DNA of 64,000 nt, from contig CP073213.1 of the NCBI GenBank assembly GCA_020342235.1, positions 2,119,008 to 2,183,007 of the forward strand, written 5' to 3'. A model generated the notes under the pieces. The model saw only the letters and a program-made list of their open reading frames with translations. It was not told the DNA's origin and made no database searches. Of the stretch, positions 41,740 to 52,293 are shown one piece after another. Numbering within the stretch: the first letter of the stretch is position 1; each line of letters starts with the position of its first letter. The DNA comes from Saccharomycopsis phalli (taxonomy: Eukaryota > Ascomycota > Saccharomycetes > Ascoideales > Saccharomycopsidaceae). The position numbers were made by a program, and so were the translations under genes.

Positions 41740-42036
41740 AAGTTAAAAATAATGAGACGAGTCCACGCAGAATCCTCACGTGACCATTCCTCGTGACTGA
41801 TCACGAGAGTTGTCTCGTGACTGTGTTCAAAATGAGAAATCAAGTGAACAATCCGATTATAATGATTACGTTGCTTCCCCGGAAAACACATGGCCTCAAA
41901 GAAGCTACCTCTTTTATAAAACATTCTTGGTAGGGTAACAATTATCCATTTGGTAGCAGCCATAACATCAATTATGGTCACAATACCAAAAACTTCTGAT
42001 AGAATAAGTACATTTCACTGATCTACGTCACTAGAT
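41740..42036. mobile_element. diverged LTR related to the nested 313-bp family
   Basis: The right half (GGTAGGGTAACAATTATCC, ATCAATTATGGTCACAATACC, CTTCTGATAGAATAAGTACATTTCAC, ATCTACGTCA) is clearly homologous to 26540-26632. Closely spaced CACGTGA/CTCGTGA motifs lie at 41777-41817. Confidence 0.7.
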
Positions 42037-42169
42037 CAACCAATTACTCAGCGATCCAATGCTTGGTATCACACAAATCATGACCGTTTCAAATCCAATG
42101 GTAAACTGTTCTGCACCAGGTACAAAGATATTACGGCTTCATTATTACAACGATATTACATGCTCCAAT

Positions 42170-43270
42170 AGCCGGGAGACTCATTAAGAGATTTATGGAT
42201 AGTCAGAGAGTTATTAAGACTTATTAAGAGACACGGGTGTCAAGTGGCGAGTGGCTATGATTGACCAGGATAGTAATGACGCTCAGGAAGAGCTAGTTTG
42301 ATTGGCGAAGATGCCAAGATGGTGACAAACAAGGATGTCAATTCTAGTAGCGTTAATATTATTGAAATACAATACTGCAAGCTGACCTGCCAGTATTGAA
42401 AAGTTGATGGTGTTGAAACAGCTGAGATAATTGATGCAGCGGACACTATTGAAATATTGGACACAATGCAAGAAAACGAAAGTATTTCAGAAAGCACTGA
42501 AGTGTTGATTGAGCATATTGTTGTTACCAAGAGACAGCTTCTGAGTAAAGAAACACTGCACTGAGTTAGTATTGTTAGAATAAACCAAAGTGGAAGATTT
42601 GGGCATAAAGTTATTCCCCATTTTTACTGGAACCCGTCATGGGTTGATATTTTCTTATCATTATTAGAAGAATGGGATGAAAGAATGTACGCATCAAGAC
42701 AGTTAAATGAAGAGCTATGACACATACGATACGATTAAGGAGCCAGTGGGGGTGTTGGTGGAAAACAGCAATGACTGATAATCGGGTCATCAAAAGTTTG
42801 TAATGAAATTCTATCAATGATGAGAGTCTATATATAATATGGACCGAGTACACGCTTGCCTTGACGAGTCTTTAGCTGCTTCGCCATATAGGCCGTTGAA
42901 ATATTCCTCAAAATATTTGTCCTGAGAAATTTACAGAAAGGGGAACTTAGTATATAATATTAGAAGTTTAACTACTACGAGTGGCGTGTTGATTGTTTTA
43001 TCCGAAGAAACGAATTATTGTTACGGTGACGCATGCTTGGTTTTTTGATGAAGGTAGCTACTATTATTCTCTTGTGTGTATGGTGATAGATATTTAGGCA
43101 GAAGGCTTCAGGAATGATTGAAAAGAGAAATTGAAGAAATTATAATTGGCGATAGGGTCAAAGAAATGTTGTGGCGAATAGAACCATAGGATGAAGAACT
43201 CGATGTTGAAGAAAAATGGCAGACATGTTCACGAAGACTTAACAATATTTATACTCCAATAATATTGTCT
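42170..43270 (+). mobile_element. relic of the non-autonomous copia element, opposite orientation
   Basis: Reverse-complement homology, in order, to the interior of 37222-39789: a trace of the 31-bp array (about 42180-42235), TATGATTGACCAGGATAGTAA, TTTCAGAAAGCACTGAAGTG, CGCATCAAGACAGTTAA, GATGAGAGTCTATATATAATATG, and GAAGGTAGCTACTATTATTC. LTRs were not found. It shows this scrambled structure was already a family, not a one-off. Confidence 0.7.
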
Positions 43271-43492
43271 CCAATGCTAATTGGGGGATTTCTTCGCTAT
43301 ATCCAAAGCCGGTGGTCGACAATATTTCGCCGATGCCAACATTGCTTATCTGATTTATTTTGCGGTAGTTCAAAAACCACGACATAATCTGACGTACCTG
43401 GTATTGTCTCTTCTCTCTCGGGGACGTACCGCGTATGTTGTCATAATCAAATTTATCATGGTGATGCGTTCTGGTTAATCTAAAATTTGACT

Positions 43493-44545
43493 TTAGTAAT
43501 ATTCATAAAAGGCATAAAAGGCATCTGGTTTAATATCATTTCCAATAAATGGGGCATTGGTACCTTTAGTCAGAGTTATATAATATTTTTTGGAAAATGA
43601 TTTGAGTAATTTTTTCATCTCTATTGAAGTGATATCACCATTCATATAGGTACTTCCAGAATGCGGATCAGTTGAAATAAAGTAAGCAATGAGTCCAGCA
43701 ACCTGTGGAGCAGCATATGAGGTACCTGTAAGTGAATCAGAAAACCTGTCACCATTGTATTGTGTGTCAAACGTGATGCCTTCAATTGAAGAACCGTCAA
43801 ATAAAATTCCCTCACCAATGGCAAAGAAATCGACACATTCTCCCCAGTTAGAAAAACTGGACTCGCGGCCGTTAAAATTGGATGATCCAACTTTGAAAGC
43901 TCTTTCTGATCTTGCCAATGGGTCAGCACAAGAATTCGCATTTTCGTTACCTGCGGCAACAACGACATGAACATTTTTTTTTCTGCTAAGGATCTTATCC
44001 AAAGATTGCAGGAATTTATAAGATTCATTGTCTGTTCTAGGGTCAGTGGAAACACTGATATTGATGACGATACCTCTGGGATGAGTTTGTTGACGATTTG
44101 ACTCATAATCTTCGATTGCACGGTTAACACCCGCTATAATGTTATCCATTGTAAGCCGATCATCGAAACTAACAGGCACTATGAAAACTTGAGCCCTGGG
44201 TGCAACACCTAATTTTTTCCCTGCGGCAAGAAGTGCAACCTTTATAGCATGATAATCCCTTTGCTGAACGGAACGGTATTTATCATGGTTATTCACATGA
44301 ATTATTTTAGGCTGATTAATAAAATGATCTCTATAATTATAAATTGACTCCAGGGGAGCGGTGTCGATGATGTAGATAGCCACACCTTTACCAGCATTAT
44401 ACTGGTATAGATATTTGTAAGGGATATTGTTAGGTAAAGATAGAATAGGACTTGAGATCTGGGCCAAATACCTTGGTACTTCTCTCGAGATAAGCAGAGC
44501 AACAGCTATATGAAAGAGATAAAAGAAGAATATTTTAAAGAGCAT
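43493..44545 (-). CDS. secreted subtilisin-like serine protease (S8A, proteinase K-like), paralogue 1
   Basis: 350 aa. A signal peptide (MLFKIFFFYLFHIAVALL) leads within about 25 residues to the mature-type start RYLAQISSP...YKYLYQYNAGKGVAIYIIDT. There is no room for an I9 inhibitor propeptide, unusual for the family. Triad: Asp61 (IYIIDTAP), His99 (DYHAIKVALLAAG; the usual HGTH is HAIK), Ser276 (GTSYAAPQVAGL); oxyanion Asn200 (VVVAAGNEN). GSSNFNGRESSFSNWGECVDFFAIGEG matches proteinase K-type sequences. All catalytic residues are present, so activity is plausible. Start: first ATG, conserved with both paralogues. Upstream are a CCG-N15-CGG site and a 26-bp repeat. Frame intact in a region full of decayed elements. 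Confidence 0.88.
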   Translation of the reverse strand: MLFKIFFFYLFHIAVALLISREVPRYLAQISSPILSLPNNIPYKYLYQYNAGKGVAIYIIDTAPLESIYNYRDHFINQPKIIHVNNHDKYRSVQQRDYHAIKVALLAAGKKLGVAPRAQVFIVPVSFDDRLTMDNIIAGVNRAIEDYESNRQQTHPRGIVINISVSTDPRTDNESYKFLQSLDKILSRKKNVHVVVAAGNENANSCADPLARSERAFKVGSSNFNGRESSFSNWGECVDFFAIGEGILFDGSSIEGITFDTQYNGDRFSDSLTGTSYAAPQVAGLIAYFISTDPHSGSTYMNGDITSIEMKKLLKSFSKKYYITLTKGTNAPFIGNDIKPDAFYAFYEYY

Positions 44546-44613
44546 TGTAGAGAAGAAATGGTAGAAATACGAAAGATTAAATAGATGACATATAATGGCC
44601 TTTAAAGAGATGG

Positions 44614-44634
44614 CCGTGTATGATTGGGGAGCGG
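44614..44634. promoter_or_regulatory. CCG-N15-CGG site upstream of subtilase 1
   Basis: GGCCGTGTATGATTGGGGAG then CGGC, 69 bp upstream of the start codon. Same half-sites and spacing as at 60579 and 63153. Everted CCG/CGG triplets are the typical target of dimeric Zn2Cys6 regulators. Confidence 0.65.
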
Positions 44635-44699
44635 CATTACGGTGAATGATTGGGGAGCGGCATTACGGTGAATGATTGGGGAGCGGCATTACGGTGAAT
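44622..44699. repeat. 26-bp tandem repeat in the subtilase 1 promoter
   Basis: Three exact copies of a 26-bp unit beginning GATTGGGGAGCGGCATTACG. The repeat multiplies the right half (AGCGGC) of the CCG-N15-CGG site and adds a CGG in each unit. Confidence 0.92.
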
Positions 44700-45436
44700 G
44701 AAAAGAATGAGCTGAAGAAGGACTAAACATAATAGATGATTTCTTGAGGGAAAAAAGTTCAATGATTAGGGACAGATATTATTAATAAAATACAAGGAAG
44801 GAATTATGGGGATGTATTGAATGGAACGGGATTATGCAGTCAGTATGTAGGTTGGAAGAGAATGAGAGGCGCATGATATGCGGAAAAATCTAGATTGAGA
44901 GAGAAGAGAATGAAAGGGGAATAAAAAATTATCGAAGAGAGAATACATTAAGTATTGGAAGAGCTTAAGGGAAGAATGGGGAGCATATACAAAATAATGA
45001 TATTGGAAAAGAAAAAGGGACTGGTGGTGTCGTGGTAACCTAACACGGGTAAATGGGATACATTGTCCTATATAGATCATCAAAAGTATGCCTGACCCTG
45101 AGCCTAGTCACTGTAGTAATCTGCTGAATTAAAATAAGTGGGATAGAAGGTAGAAAGAGAGTATGTACATGAAGGGGCATGTAACGTAGATAGAAATAGA
45201 TCAAACAACTTGATTATGCACTATACTACATAAACATAAGATGGCAGATAAGGCGTTGAATATCTCAGTGCAAGGAGATCACTGGTACAAACATTTGACG
45301 TTAAGGAAAACTAATTTAATGTCGGATAAGAATATGTGACATCATACGCGGTATGATATAAAACGTTGGTCATGGAGCGCGTACCAGTCAACACAGGTAG
45401 CGTGAACGTCACTCTATACCTACGCATAGTATAGCT
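44700..45436. other. purine-rich upstream region of subtilase 1
   Basis: The + strand is strongly G/A-rich (44.7-45.0 kb), as are the equivalent regions upstream of the other two subtilases (60.64-60.86 and 63.25-63.42 kb), so the blocks duplicated with their genes. Short frames here have no support. Confidence 0.55.
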
Positions 45437-45673
45437 TGTTGAAGATGTCGAAGATCTGAGAGATTAAGTGTTGAAGATTGTTGAAGAAGTTAACTGAGGC
45501 CGTACGGACAATAGTATGAGGCCGTACGAACAACGATCTCAGAAGCCGAAGGTAACTGAAGGCATCTCAGAAAAGAATATAAACAGGAGAAGAAATAGCT
45601 AGTATAGTAACAAGAAGATGAATTATCTATAACAGTAGATATGGAAGCCATAAGGATCTGCTAGATTACGACA
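45437..45673 (+). mobile_element. solo LTR of the copia derivative family
   Basis: TGTTGAAGATGTCGAAG to TAGATTACGACA, 237 bp, with a perfect target duplication TAGCT on both sides (45432-45436, 45674-45678). It is the reverse complement of the type of LTR at 37222-37500, with an internal deletion. Confidence 0.88.
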
Positions 45674-45717
45674 TAGCTCCGCCTCCATATAGTGGACACG
45701 TATATGTGGAAGATACT

Positions 45718-46035
45718 GACGTGCCTGATGTTGTATCTACTCTCTTGGGAACGTATCACCGGTATAAATAAATAATAATAATGAGTAGTAGTGAGCTCAA
45801 TGAGATACGTGGGTAGTAGTGGTAGTGCCAGACTATCGTACTGACGTAAACTATATATATTTTGAACTAAAGATCTTCAAGTCTAAACTACTATTTTCTA
45901 TACCAGCATCTCTCACATATACGTGTCTACTAGGTGGGGGTGGAGCCATACTATCCATCGTCATGGATCGGTGTCCATGCTTCTTGTGTTGCTTAGTCAA
46001 CAAATCACATGTCGACTTTTTATATCAAACATGTT
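45718..46035. mobile_element. dispersed LTR-like repeat E, copy 2
   Basis: TGACGTGCC, AGTAGTGAGCTCAATGAGATAC, AACTATATATATTTTGAACT, CTCACATATACGTGTC, ATGGATCGGTGTCCATG. The right end is degraded (ATCAAACATGTT in place of the expected end). Confidence 0.7.
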
Positions 46036-46069
46036 AAAGGAGGCCATGCTGACAGGGTTCCCCTAAGTT

Positions 46070-46197
46070 AAAGGTAACTGAGGGCATCTCAGAAAAGAAT
46101 AAAAATAGGACAGGAAATAGCTAGAATAGTAACAAGAATAAGAATATGTACAATAGCATAATATGGAAGCCATTGAGAGGAATACCAGATTACGACA
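46070..46197 (+). mobile_element. copia-family LTR fragment
   Basis: GGTAACTGAGGGCATCTCAG, AAATAGCTAGAATAGTAACAAG, ATGGAAGCCATTGAGAGGAA, and the end CAGATTACGACA: the 3' half of a copia LTR (R-U5-like), truncated at the left. Confidence 0.7.
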
Positions 46198-47190
46198 GAG
46201 ACGTAGCGGGAAAGAGAGTCGCTGGTGAATACTTCGTAAAATGTCTTAACTACTTGGCATGTTAGTTTATCAAATTCACCTAAGGAGTAGAGGCCCATGC
46301 TTTGATGACACTCTCTATTGTCTCTGTATGCACTTTTGACTCTTGTGTGCTTTCTCAATGCGAGGTGGATGAGTGGCACGCGGTGAGATTTCATATGATG
46401 ATTCCCGTGAACCAGGCTTCAAGTGATGTAATATAGTATTGAAGTGTTTCAAGAGACGTTAATATTCGGGAGGATACCGAGCGCACTAGCGCATGTAGAT
46501 ATTAATTAGTTGAAATGCGAGTTTTCGCGATGATATTTTGAGACCCAATATGTCTCGGTTTGATAGCAAGGGGACTTAGTGATTTTGGAACTTTGGTGAC
46601 GTGGCTTGGATTATGTAGTTGCTGACAACCCCCGAGATGTAGATGGTTCGGTTCTGGCAAAGCAGAACCATCGTGTTCATTAATGGCTTAGTAGGATGCG
46701 GTGATGGATGTTGCTAGGTTAAAAATGGTGTAAGCCTCTCGAAGGGTTGTATGCCACATTCCCCATAACATAAAGATGACTCTTGGGCTATAATGGTTAC
46801 TGAAGTATACTTGTAGTGGTTTGAATTGACCTCCGATATTGTTAGTTTTCTATGGATGGTGATGCAAATAAAGACAATCTTCATAACTTCATGATCGCAG
46901 ATCTCTGCAGTCTTTGTAGTGAAAGAAGTTTGCGGTCCTCTACCTCAGGCTGAGCGTTTACTAGTACTGAAGAGGTGATTGATTGGATCCGGGTTGCAAA
47001 TTTTTCCATGAGGATCTGCCTATCCTCGTTGAAGCCTCGGATGTGTACAACGTGAGTTGGATTTGATGGACCAATATCCTCTTGTCGTGTCTTCTTCTGC
47101 GAGCAGCGGCTCGGATGCGGGTATTAGGATCGAGCATAAGCTTATTCCATCCAATTGAGACGTTGTCTTTGACATGAGGTTAGCGAATTC
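46198..47190 (-). other. decayed region, possible retroelement ORF remnant
   Basis: About 1 kb without an intact gene. On the - strand, about 65 codons ending near 46888 stay open (HVVHIRGFNEDRQILMEKFA...), which could be a remnant of a LINE ORF1 or of a gag. No defined motif, so this is weak. Confidence 0.3.
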
Positions 47191-47547
47191 TGTCGTAAGC
47201 TAGCGTTTCTCTCAATGGCTTCCATATCTTACTATTGTAGATATTCTTATTCTTGTTACTATACTAGCTATTTCCTGTCCTATTTATATTCTTTCTGAGA
47301 TGCCTTCAGTTATCTTTATCTCATGACATCATTATTAGTATGACCTCATATTATTATCAGTTCACTATTAGTATGACCTGATAACTTTATTAGATTGCTA
47401 ATACTATGACCTCATACTCTTAATATACCATAAACAGTATGATATCATGGTACTGAAGGATTGCTATTTCTCAATACCAGCTTATTTATCATGCATGATG
47501 TATTTCACCATGCATTAACTCCTTCAACACTTTCAGCACTTTCAACA
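47191..47547 (-). repeat. 3' LTR of the copia element
   Basis: 357 bp, TGTCGTAAGC to CTTTCAACA on the + strand. Appears identical or nearly so to the right-hand LTR. Confidence 0.93.
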
Positions 47548-48554
47548 CCCTCTCTTAACTGAAGACTTCTCATTCCACACATAAATCTTAGTTTCTTGAA
47601 TTGTCTCTCAGACAAAGCCTTAGTAAACATATCTGCTAGCATCTCCTCAGTTCCAAGATGCTTGAGTTCCATTTCTCCTGAAGCAATGTGACTTCTAATA
47701 AAATGATGTCTAATGTCAATATGCTTTGTTCTATTGTGTAATGCTGGATGTTTAGCAATGTTAATACAGCTAGCATTATCCTCATGAATGACTGCTCCAT
47801 TCAATTTTATGCCTAGCTCTTTAAATACCAGCTTTAACCACAACATTTCCTTAACACCATCTCCAAGAGCCATATATTCTGCCTCAGCAGTAGACATTGC
47901 AATCGTTGACTGTTTCCTTGATTTCCAAGTGACTGCACCATTACCAAATTTAAAAACGTACCCAGTAGTTGATTTTCTAGTCATCTTATCAGTTGCCCAA
48001 TCGGCATCACAGAAACCATTTAAGATCACATCTTTGTTTCTAGTATAAGTGATTCCTAGATCCTTTGTTCCTTTCAAATATTTCACTACTCTCTTTGCTG
48101 CTGTCCAGTGTATTTCTTTTGGAGTCTTAAGATATCTAGACAAAACTCCAACAATATATCCAATATCAAACCGGACAGTATTTGCCGCAAATAACAATTT
48201 TCCAACTAAAGATCGGTATTCTGTACCATTACACTGTTTTGAATTGTCTTCACAATTTGTAAGATCTTGATTTGTGGCAGCAGGAATTGTAACTGGTTTT
48301 GCGTCCTTCATCTGGAATTCTGATAACATTGATTCAATATAATCATCCAACAGTAATTTAATAGTTTTGCCATCTTGATCAATATTCATTCCAAGAAATT
48401 TCTTAGCAACCCCCAAGTCTTTCATTTTAAAGTGTTGCATTAGTTGTTCTTTGACCTTTTGAATACTGTTCTCTTGATTTCCAGCAATAAGTATATCATC
48501 CACATAAAGTGCAATCATGATGAAACTGCTGCCCTCTCTTTTGAGTACAAACAA
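47505..48554 (-). pseudogene. copia reverse transcriptase C-terminus and RNase H (frame 3)
   Basis: Carries the catalytic ALYVDDILIAG and the RNase H region (ADWATDKMTRKSTTGYVFKF, STAEAEYMAL, EDNASCINIAKHP, KHIDIRHHFI). It stops inside the 3' LTR. It overlaps frame 2 by 40 bp; the break is next to a short A-run (CAAAAGAGAGG on the - strand), a place where either slippage or a sequencing indel is plausible. Confidence 0.85.
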
Positions 48555-50713
48555 TTTTCGGCTGCATTATTCTTATATCCCAATTTTTGTAATACTCCAT
48601 TAATCTTGTTATTCCATACGAGTGGCGCCTGTTTCAAACCATATAGTGATTTTCCAAGTTTAAGCACATAATCTTCTTTTCCTTTAACCTCAAACCCTTC
48701 TGGTTGTTCCATGTAAATGTCCTCCAGTAATTCTCCATTAAGGAACGCAGTCTTCACATCCATCTGATGTATAGTAAGTCCATAGTTTCCTGCAATTGAT
48801 AACATGATTCTTATTGATTCATATCTTATAACTGGTGCAAACGTTTCAGTATAATCAATCCCTTTTACTTGTGTGAATCCCCTTGCCACTAATCTCGCTT
48901 TGTATCTCCCATCATCCTTGATAGTAAATACCCAGCGACATGAAATTGCCTTTCGTCCTTGAGGGGGAACTAAAGTAAAAGTTCCATTCTGATTATGAGC
49001 TTCTATTTCTTCCATAATTGCTTTTTCCCATTTCTTGCTGTCATTACCTCGAACTGCTTGTGTGAAAGTTATTGGTATGTCATTGCGTAATTGAGTTTCG
49101 GCCATTAAACATGTGGCCACGTGATTAATACCCTCATCACTTAATTCTTCCGATCCTGAAGATACCACAATTCTGTGCTTTAAAGATATGTAGTCATTAC
49201 TTGATTCCGAATCTCCACTGTTAATTACCAAATCTGATCCCCGATATCGCTTATCCCCCCTTGAAGCTGAACGTATCATAGGGTCAGCTTCATCAGAACT
49301 AGAGGGGCCATCATCAGATGTACTATTCAGATTTTCAAGACTATGTTTTATAACACGTTTCCGTGGTGTTCTCCCAAGACGACGATTAGTGTCACTAGAA
49401 AATTCTGATTCACTTCTTGATACTTGTGATCTTTCATCATCTGGTGTAGATGAAGTTTCACTGTCCCCAGAGTCGTTCTTTATACTCTCAATATCGTCAC
49501 CAGATATATTTTCTCCATGATCACTGATATCTGCTAAATTATCCTCATCAGCAGTAGTAGTACTTGAGATAGTATCAACACTGTCCTCAGTATCATTACT
49601 AGTTGGATCTTCTGCACCATGATCCATAATTTTCTCTGCTGTTGCATCGTCAGTCACACTATCATTTTCATTATTCACATCATCATTCTCACAGTCAACG
49701 TCATCATCTGGATCAATTCTCCCTGAAACCTTGTGTTCTCCTTTCTTCAACTTAGAACTAATTGATCGATCGCTATTAACTGGAACAGTTCCAATACCCT
49801 TGGCCGTTCCTCCAATACCCACAATTGGGTTTTCCGCAGATGCTTCTTGCGCCATAGACACAGCGGAATAATAGTAGCTACCCTCATCAAAACGAACATG
49901 CGTTGCAGTTACAATCATCCTCTTAGTCGGATCAAACAACCTATAGGCCTTTCTTAAAGGTTCATATCCTAGCATAACACACTTAATTCCTGTGGCCGCA
50001 AACTTTCCAGCTCGGATATCTATAGGAATATTGCCATAAGCAACACATCCAAATACTCGAAGAATAGATAAATCAGGTTTATTTCCAGTCCATCTAAGAT
50101 ATGGACTCTCTCCATTAATAGTTCTGGATGGACTTCTATTAATGAGATAAACTGCAGTCAATACTGCTTCTGGCCAGAGTTCTACTGGCACATTACTCGC
50201 ATGCATCATAGCTCTCGTCTTTTCTTGAATGGTCCTATGCATGCGTTCCGCCACTCCATTCTGATAGGAATGATAAGGAACTGTCAACTCATGACTAATT
50301 CCCTTTGTTATAAAGAACTGATGGAGAGCTTTATTCACAAACTCTCCTCCATTATCAGTTCTAACAATACCGGCACAAAACAGTAATCCTTTACTCTGAA
50401 ACTGTCTTTCACTGTTGACAATAAACTGAATCAATGCTTCTGTACTTTCTGATTTCTTCTTAAGGCATACCACATGAGTCCATTTAGTATAACCATCAAC
50501 CACTGTTAGAAAATACTTGGATTCATTCACGGACTTATAATTAAATGGTCCACACACATCAACATGTAATAATTGGAGTGGTTGTATCGGCTGTGTAGTT
50601 CGCAGTTTTGGAATACTTACTGTAGTTTTAGTTACGGAACATTCACCACACATAGTGATATGATCGCTACTCTTCCAAAAACCATGTTCTTTATTAATAC
50701 TTTCCATGAACAT
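48515..50713 (-). pseudogene. copia integrase-reverse transcriptase N-terminus (frame 2)
   Basis: Continues integrase (CGECSVTKTTV zinc Cys pair; HVDVCGPF, TDNGGEF and YHSYQNGVAER supply D, D, E), then an acidic Ser/Asp-rich linker with 'DDDVDCENDD' tracts. The reverse transcriptase start follows (ARLVARGFTQVKGIDYTETF, QMDVKTAFLNGEL, GLKQAP). The frame closes at 48515, just before the YVDD motif. Upstream it overlaps frame 1 by 20 bp. Confidence 0.85.
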
Positions 50714-51971
50714 TAGTACCAGGATGTCCTAATCGCCGATGCCAAGTCTCAATATTATCTTCTGATTTGGCTTTAAAAGCAACACTTCCATTATCAGAAT
50801 TCTGTATCCTGTAGAGTCCTGTATTCGGTTCTTTGACTGCAATTACTTGTTTTGTAACATAATCAATAGCCTTCTGTCCATCAAATAAAATTTTCGCCCC
50901 ATTGTCAGTTGCTCGTGAACTGACTGACACAAGATTAACTTCTCCACCTGGAGTATAATATGCATCCTTCAATTGTATAGTAGTTCCACCAAGCAAGTTC
51001 ATACTGACTTTGCCTCTTGCCGTAATTGCCAACAGACCCCCAATTCCTTTAATCCGATCATCATGGGTTTCCAAAGATTCAAATAACGCCTTGTTTGCCA
51101 TAAAGTGTCTCGATGCCCCACTATCAAGATATGTGGGATACTTTTCCGCAACCCCATGGTATGCAAGCCATGAGTGATTGTTCTTCGATAATGCATGCTT
51201 CTCATCATCATCGGTTTCCTTAAGTACCTTCTTACAATCCTTTTTCACATGTCCCTTTTTACCGCACTTAAAACAGGTCACCTGACGTCGTGCCTTCCGA
51301 TGTCCTAGAAATGCCGAATGATTATTACCAGCCTGATATTCACCATCCATTTTGCTAAAAAAATGCATAAAATTTGAAGTTTCCGCAGTAATGCCTCGAT
51401 TATCATACCGGTCAATAAAGTTTTGGATAACATGTTCCGGAACTTGCTCTTGTCGAAGAATAAAGATTCCAATAATGCATGATTGCATTTCCTGACTAAA
51501 GTTTGAAAAATAGTTCCGATGTCGTTCCATGGCATATTCAAATGGCGATAGTGTGCTTGAAGATGGCGATACAGTGGTTGTACCCTTTACTGCTTGAGCA
51601 AATGACATTGTCCCATACTCATCCTTGATTGTATGAAACCGTTCTCGTGCAGTCGAGCATTGAATTCTCTCAGTATATTGTGCAACCTTTTCAGTAACTC
51701 CCTTTCGTAATAATAACGCAATAATACCATCTAATGCTGTCGCCGCATTATTGACCACTTCATTTGGTGATCCATCTGGTAATCCAAGGTCCCCATGGAC
51801 AAGGTACTGAACAAGACCGAAGCCAATCAGATCGAGCTTGTAGATAAATAACTTTGCCCATCGAGCATAATTGGTAGCTCCTTGCAACTTTTCTGTTGGT
51901 TCAAAAGTTGCCTCGCTTCCAGGGTTACTCATAACCTGTCGTAAGCTAGCGTTTCTCTCAATGGCTTCCAT
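50694..51971 (-). pseudogene. copia gag-protease-integrase N-terminus (frame 1)
   Basis: 425 codons from ATG 51971 (MEAIERNASLRQVMSNPG), so the first codons are in the LTR and the next ones are the primer-binding site. Gag core (NYARWAKLFIYKLDLIGFG, VHGDLGLPDGSPNE), CCHC knuckle (CFKCGKKGHVKKDC), retropepsin (YLDSGASRHFM), then the pre-integrase motif WHRRLGHPGTN. There the frame closes (50694) and the integrase continues in another frame. A break inside the HHCC domain is not where programmed frameshifts are known in this class, so it is read as a disabling mutation or sequence error. Confidence 0.85.
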
Positions 51972-52293
51972 ATCTTACTATTGTAGATATTCTTATTCTT
52001 GTTACTATACTAGCTATTTCCTGTCCTATTTATATTCTTTCTGAGATGCCTTCAGTTATCTTTATCTCATGACATCATTATTAGTATGACCTCATATTAT
52101 TATCAGTTCACTATTAGTATGACCTGATAACTTTATTAGATTGCTAATACTATGACCTCATACTCTTAATATACCATAAACAGTATGATATCATGGTACT
52201 GAAGGATTGCTATTTCTCAATACCAGCTTATTTATCATGCATGATGTATTTCACCATGCATTAACTCCTTCAACACTTTCAGCACTTTCAACA
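51937..52293 (-). repeat. 5' LTR of the copia element
   Basis: 357 bp. The gag start codon (51971) lies inside this LTR, 35 bases from its inner end. The outer end abuts the pol frame of the neighbouring element. Confidence 0.93.

Larger units (their letters stand above)
47191..52293 (-). mobile_element. full-length Ty1/copia retrotransposon, Ty5/Tca5-like, with two frameshifts
   Basis: 5103 bp with two 357-bp LTRs (47191-47547 and 51937-52293). The element reads leftwards. Directly inside the 5' (right) LTR is GGTTATGAGTAACCCTGG. Its GGTTATGAG core is complementary to the CTCATAACC anticodon-loop region of initiator tRNA-Met, the half-tRNA priming known for copia, Ty5 and Tca5. Domain order is gag, CCHC knuckle, protease, integrase, reverse transcriptase, RNase H, as in copia. 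No target duplication is visible: left flank AATTC, right flank CCAAT inside another element. Two frame breaks (about 50.70 and 48.54 kb) interrupt integrase and reverse transcriptase. Confidence 0.93.
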
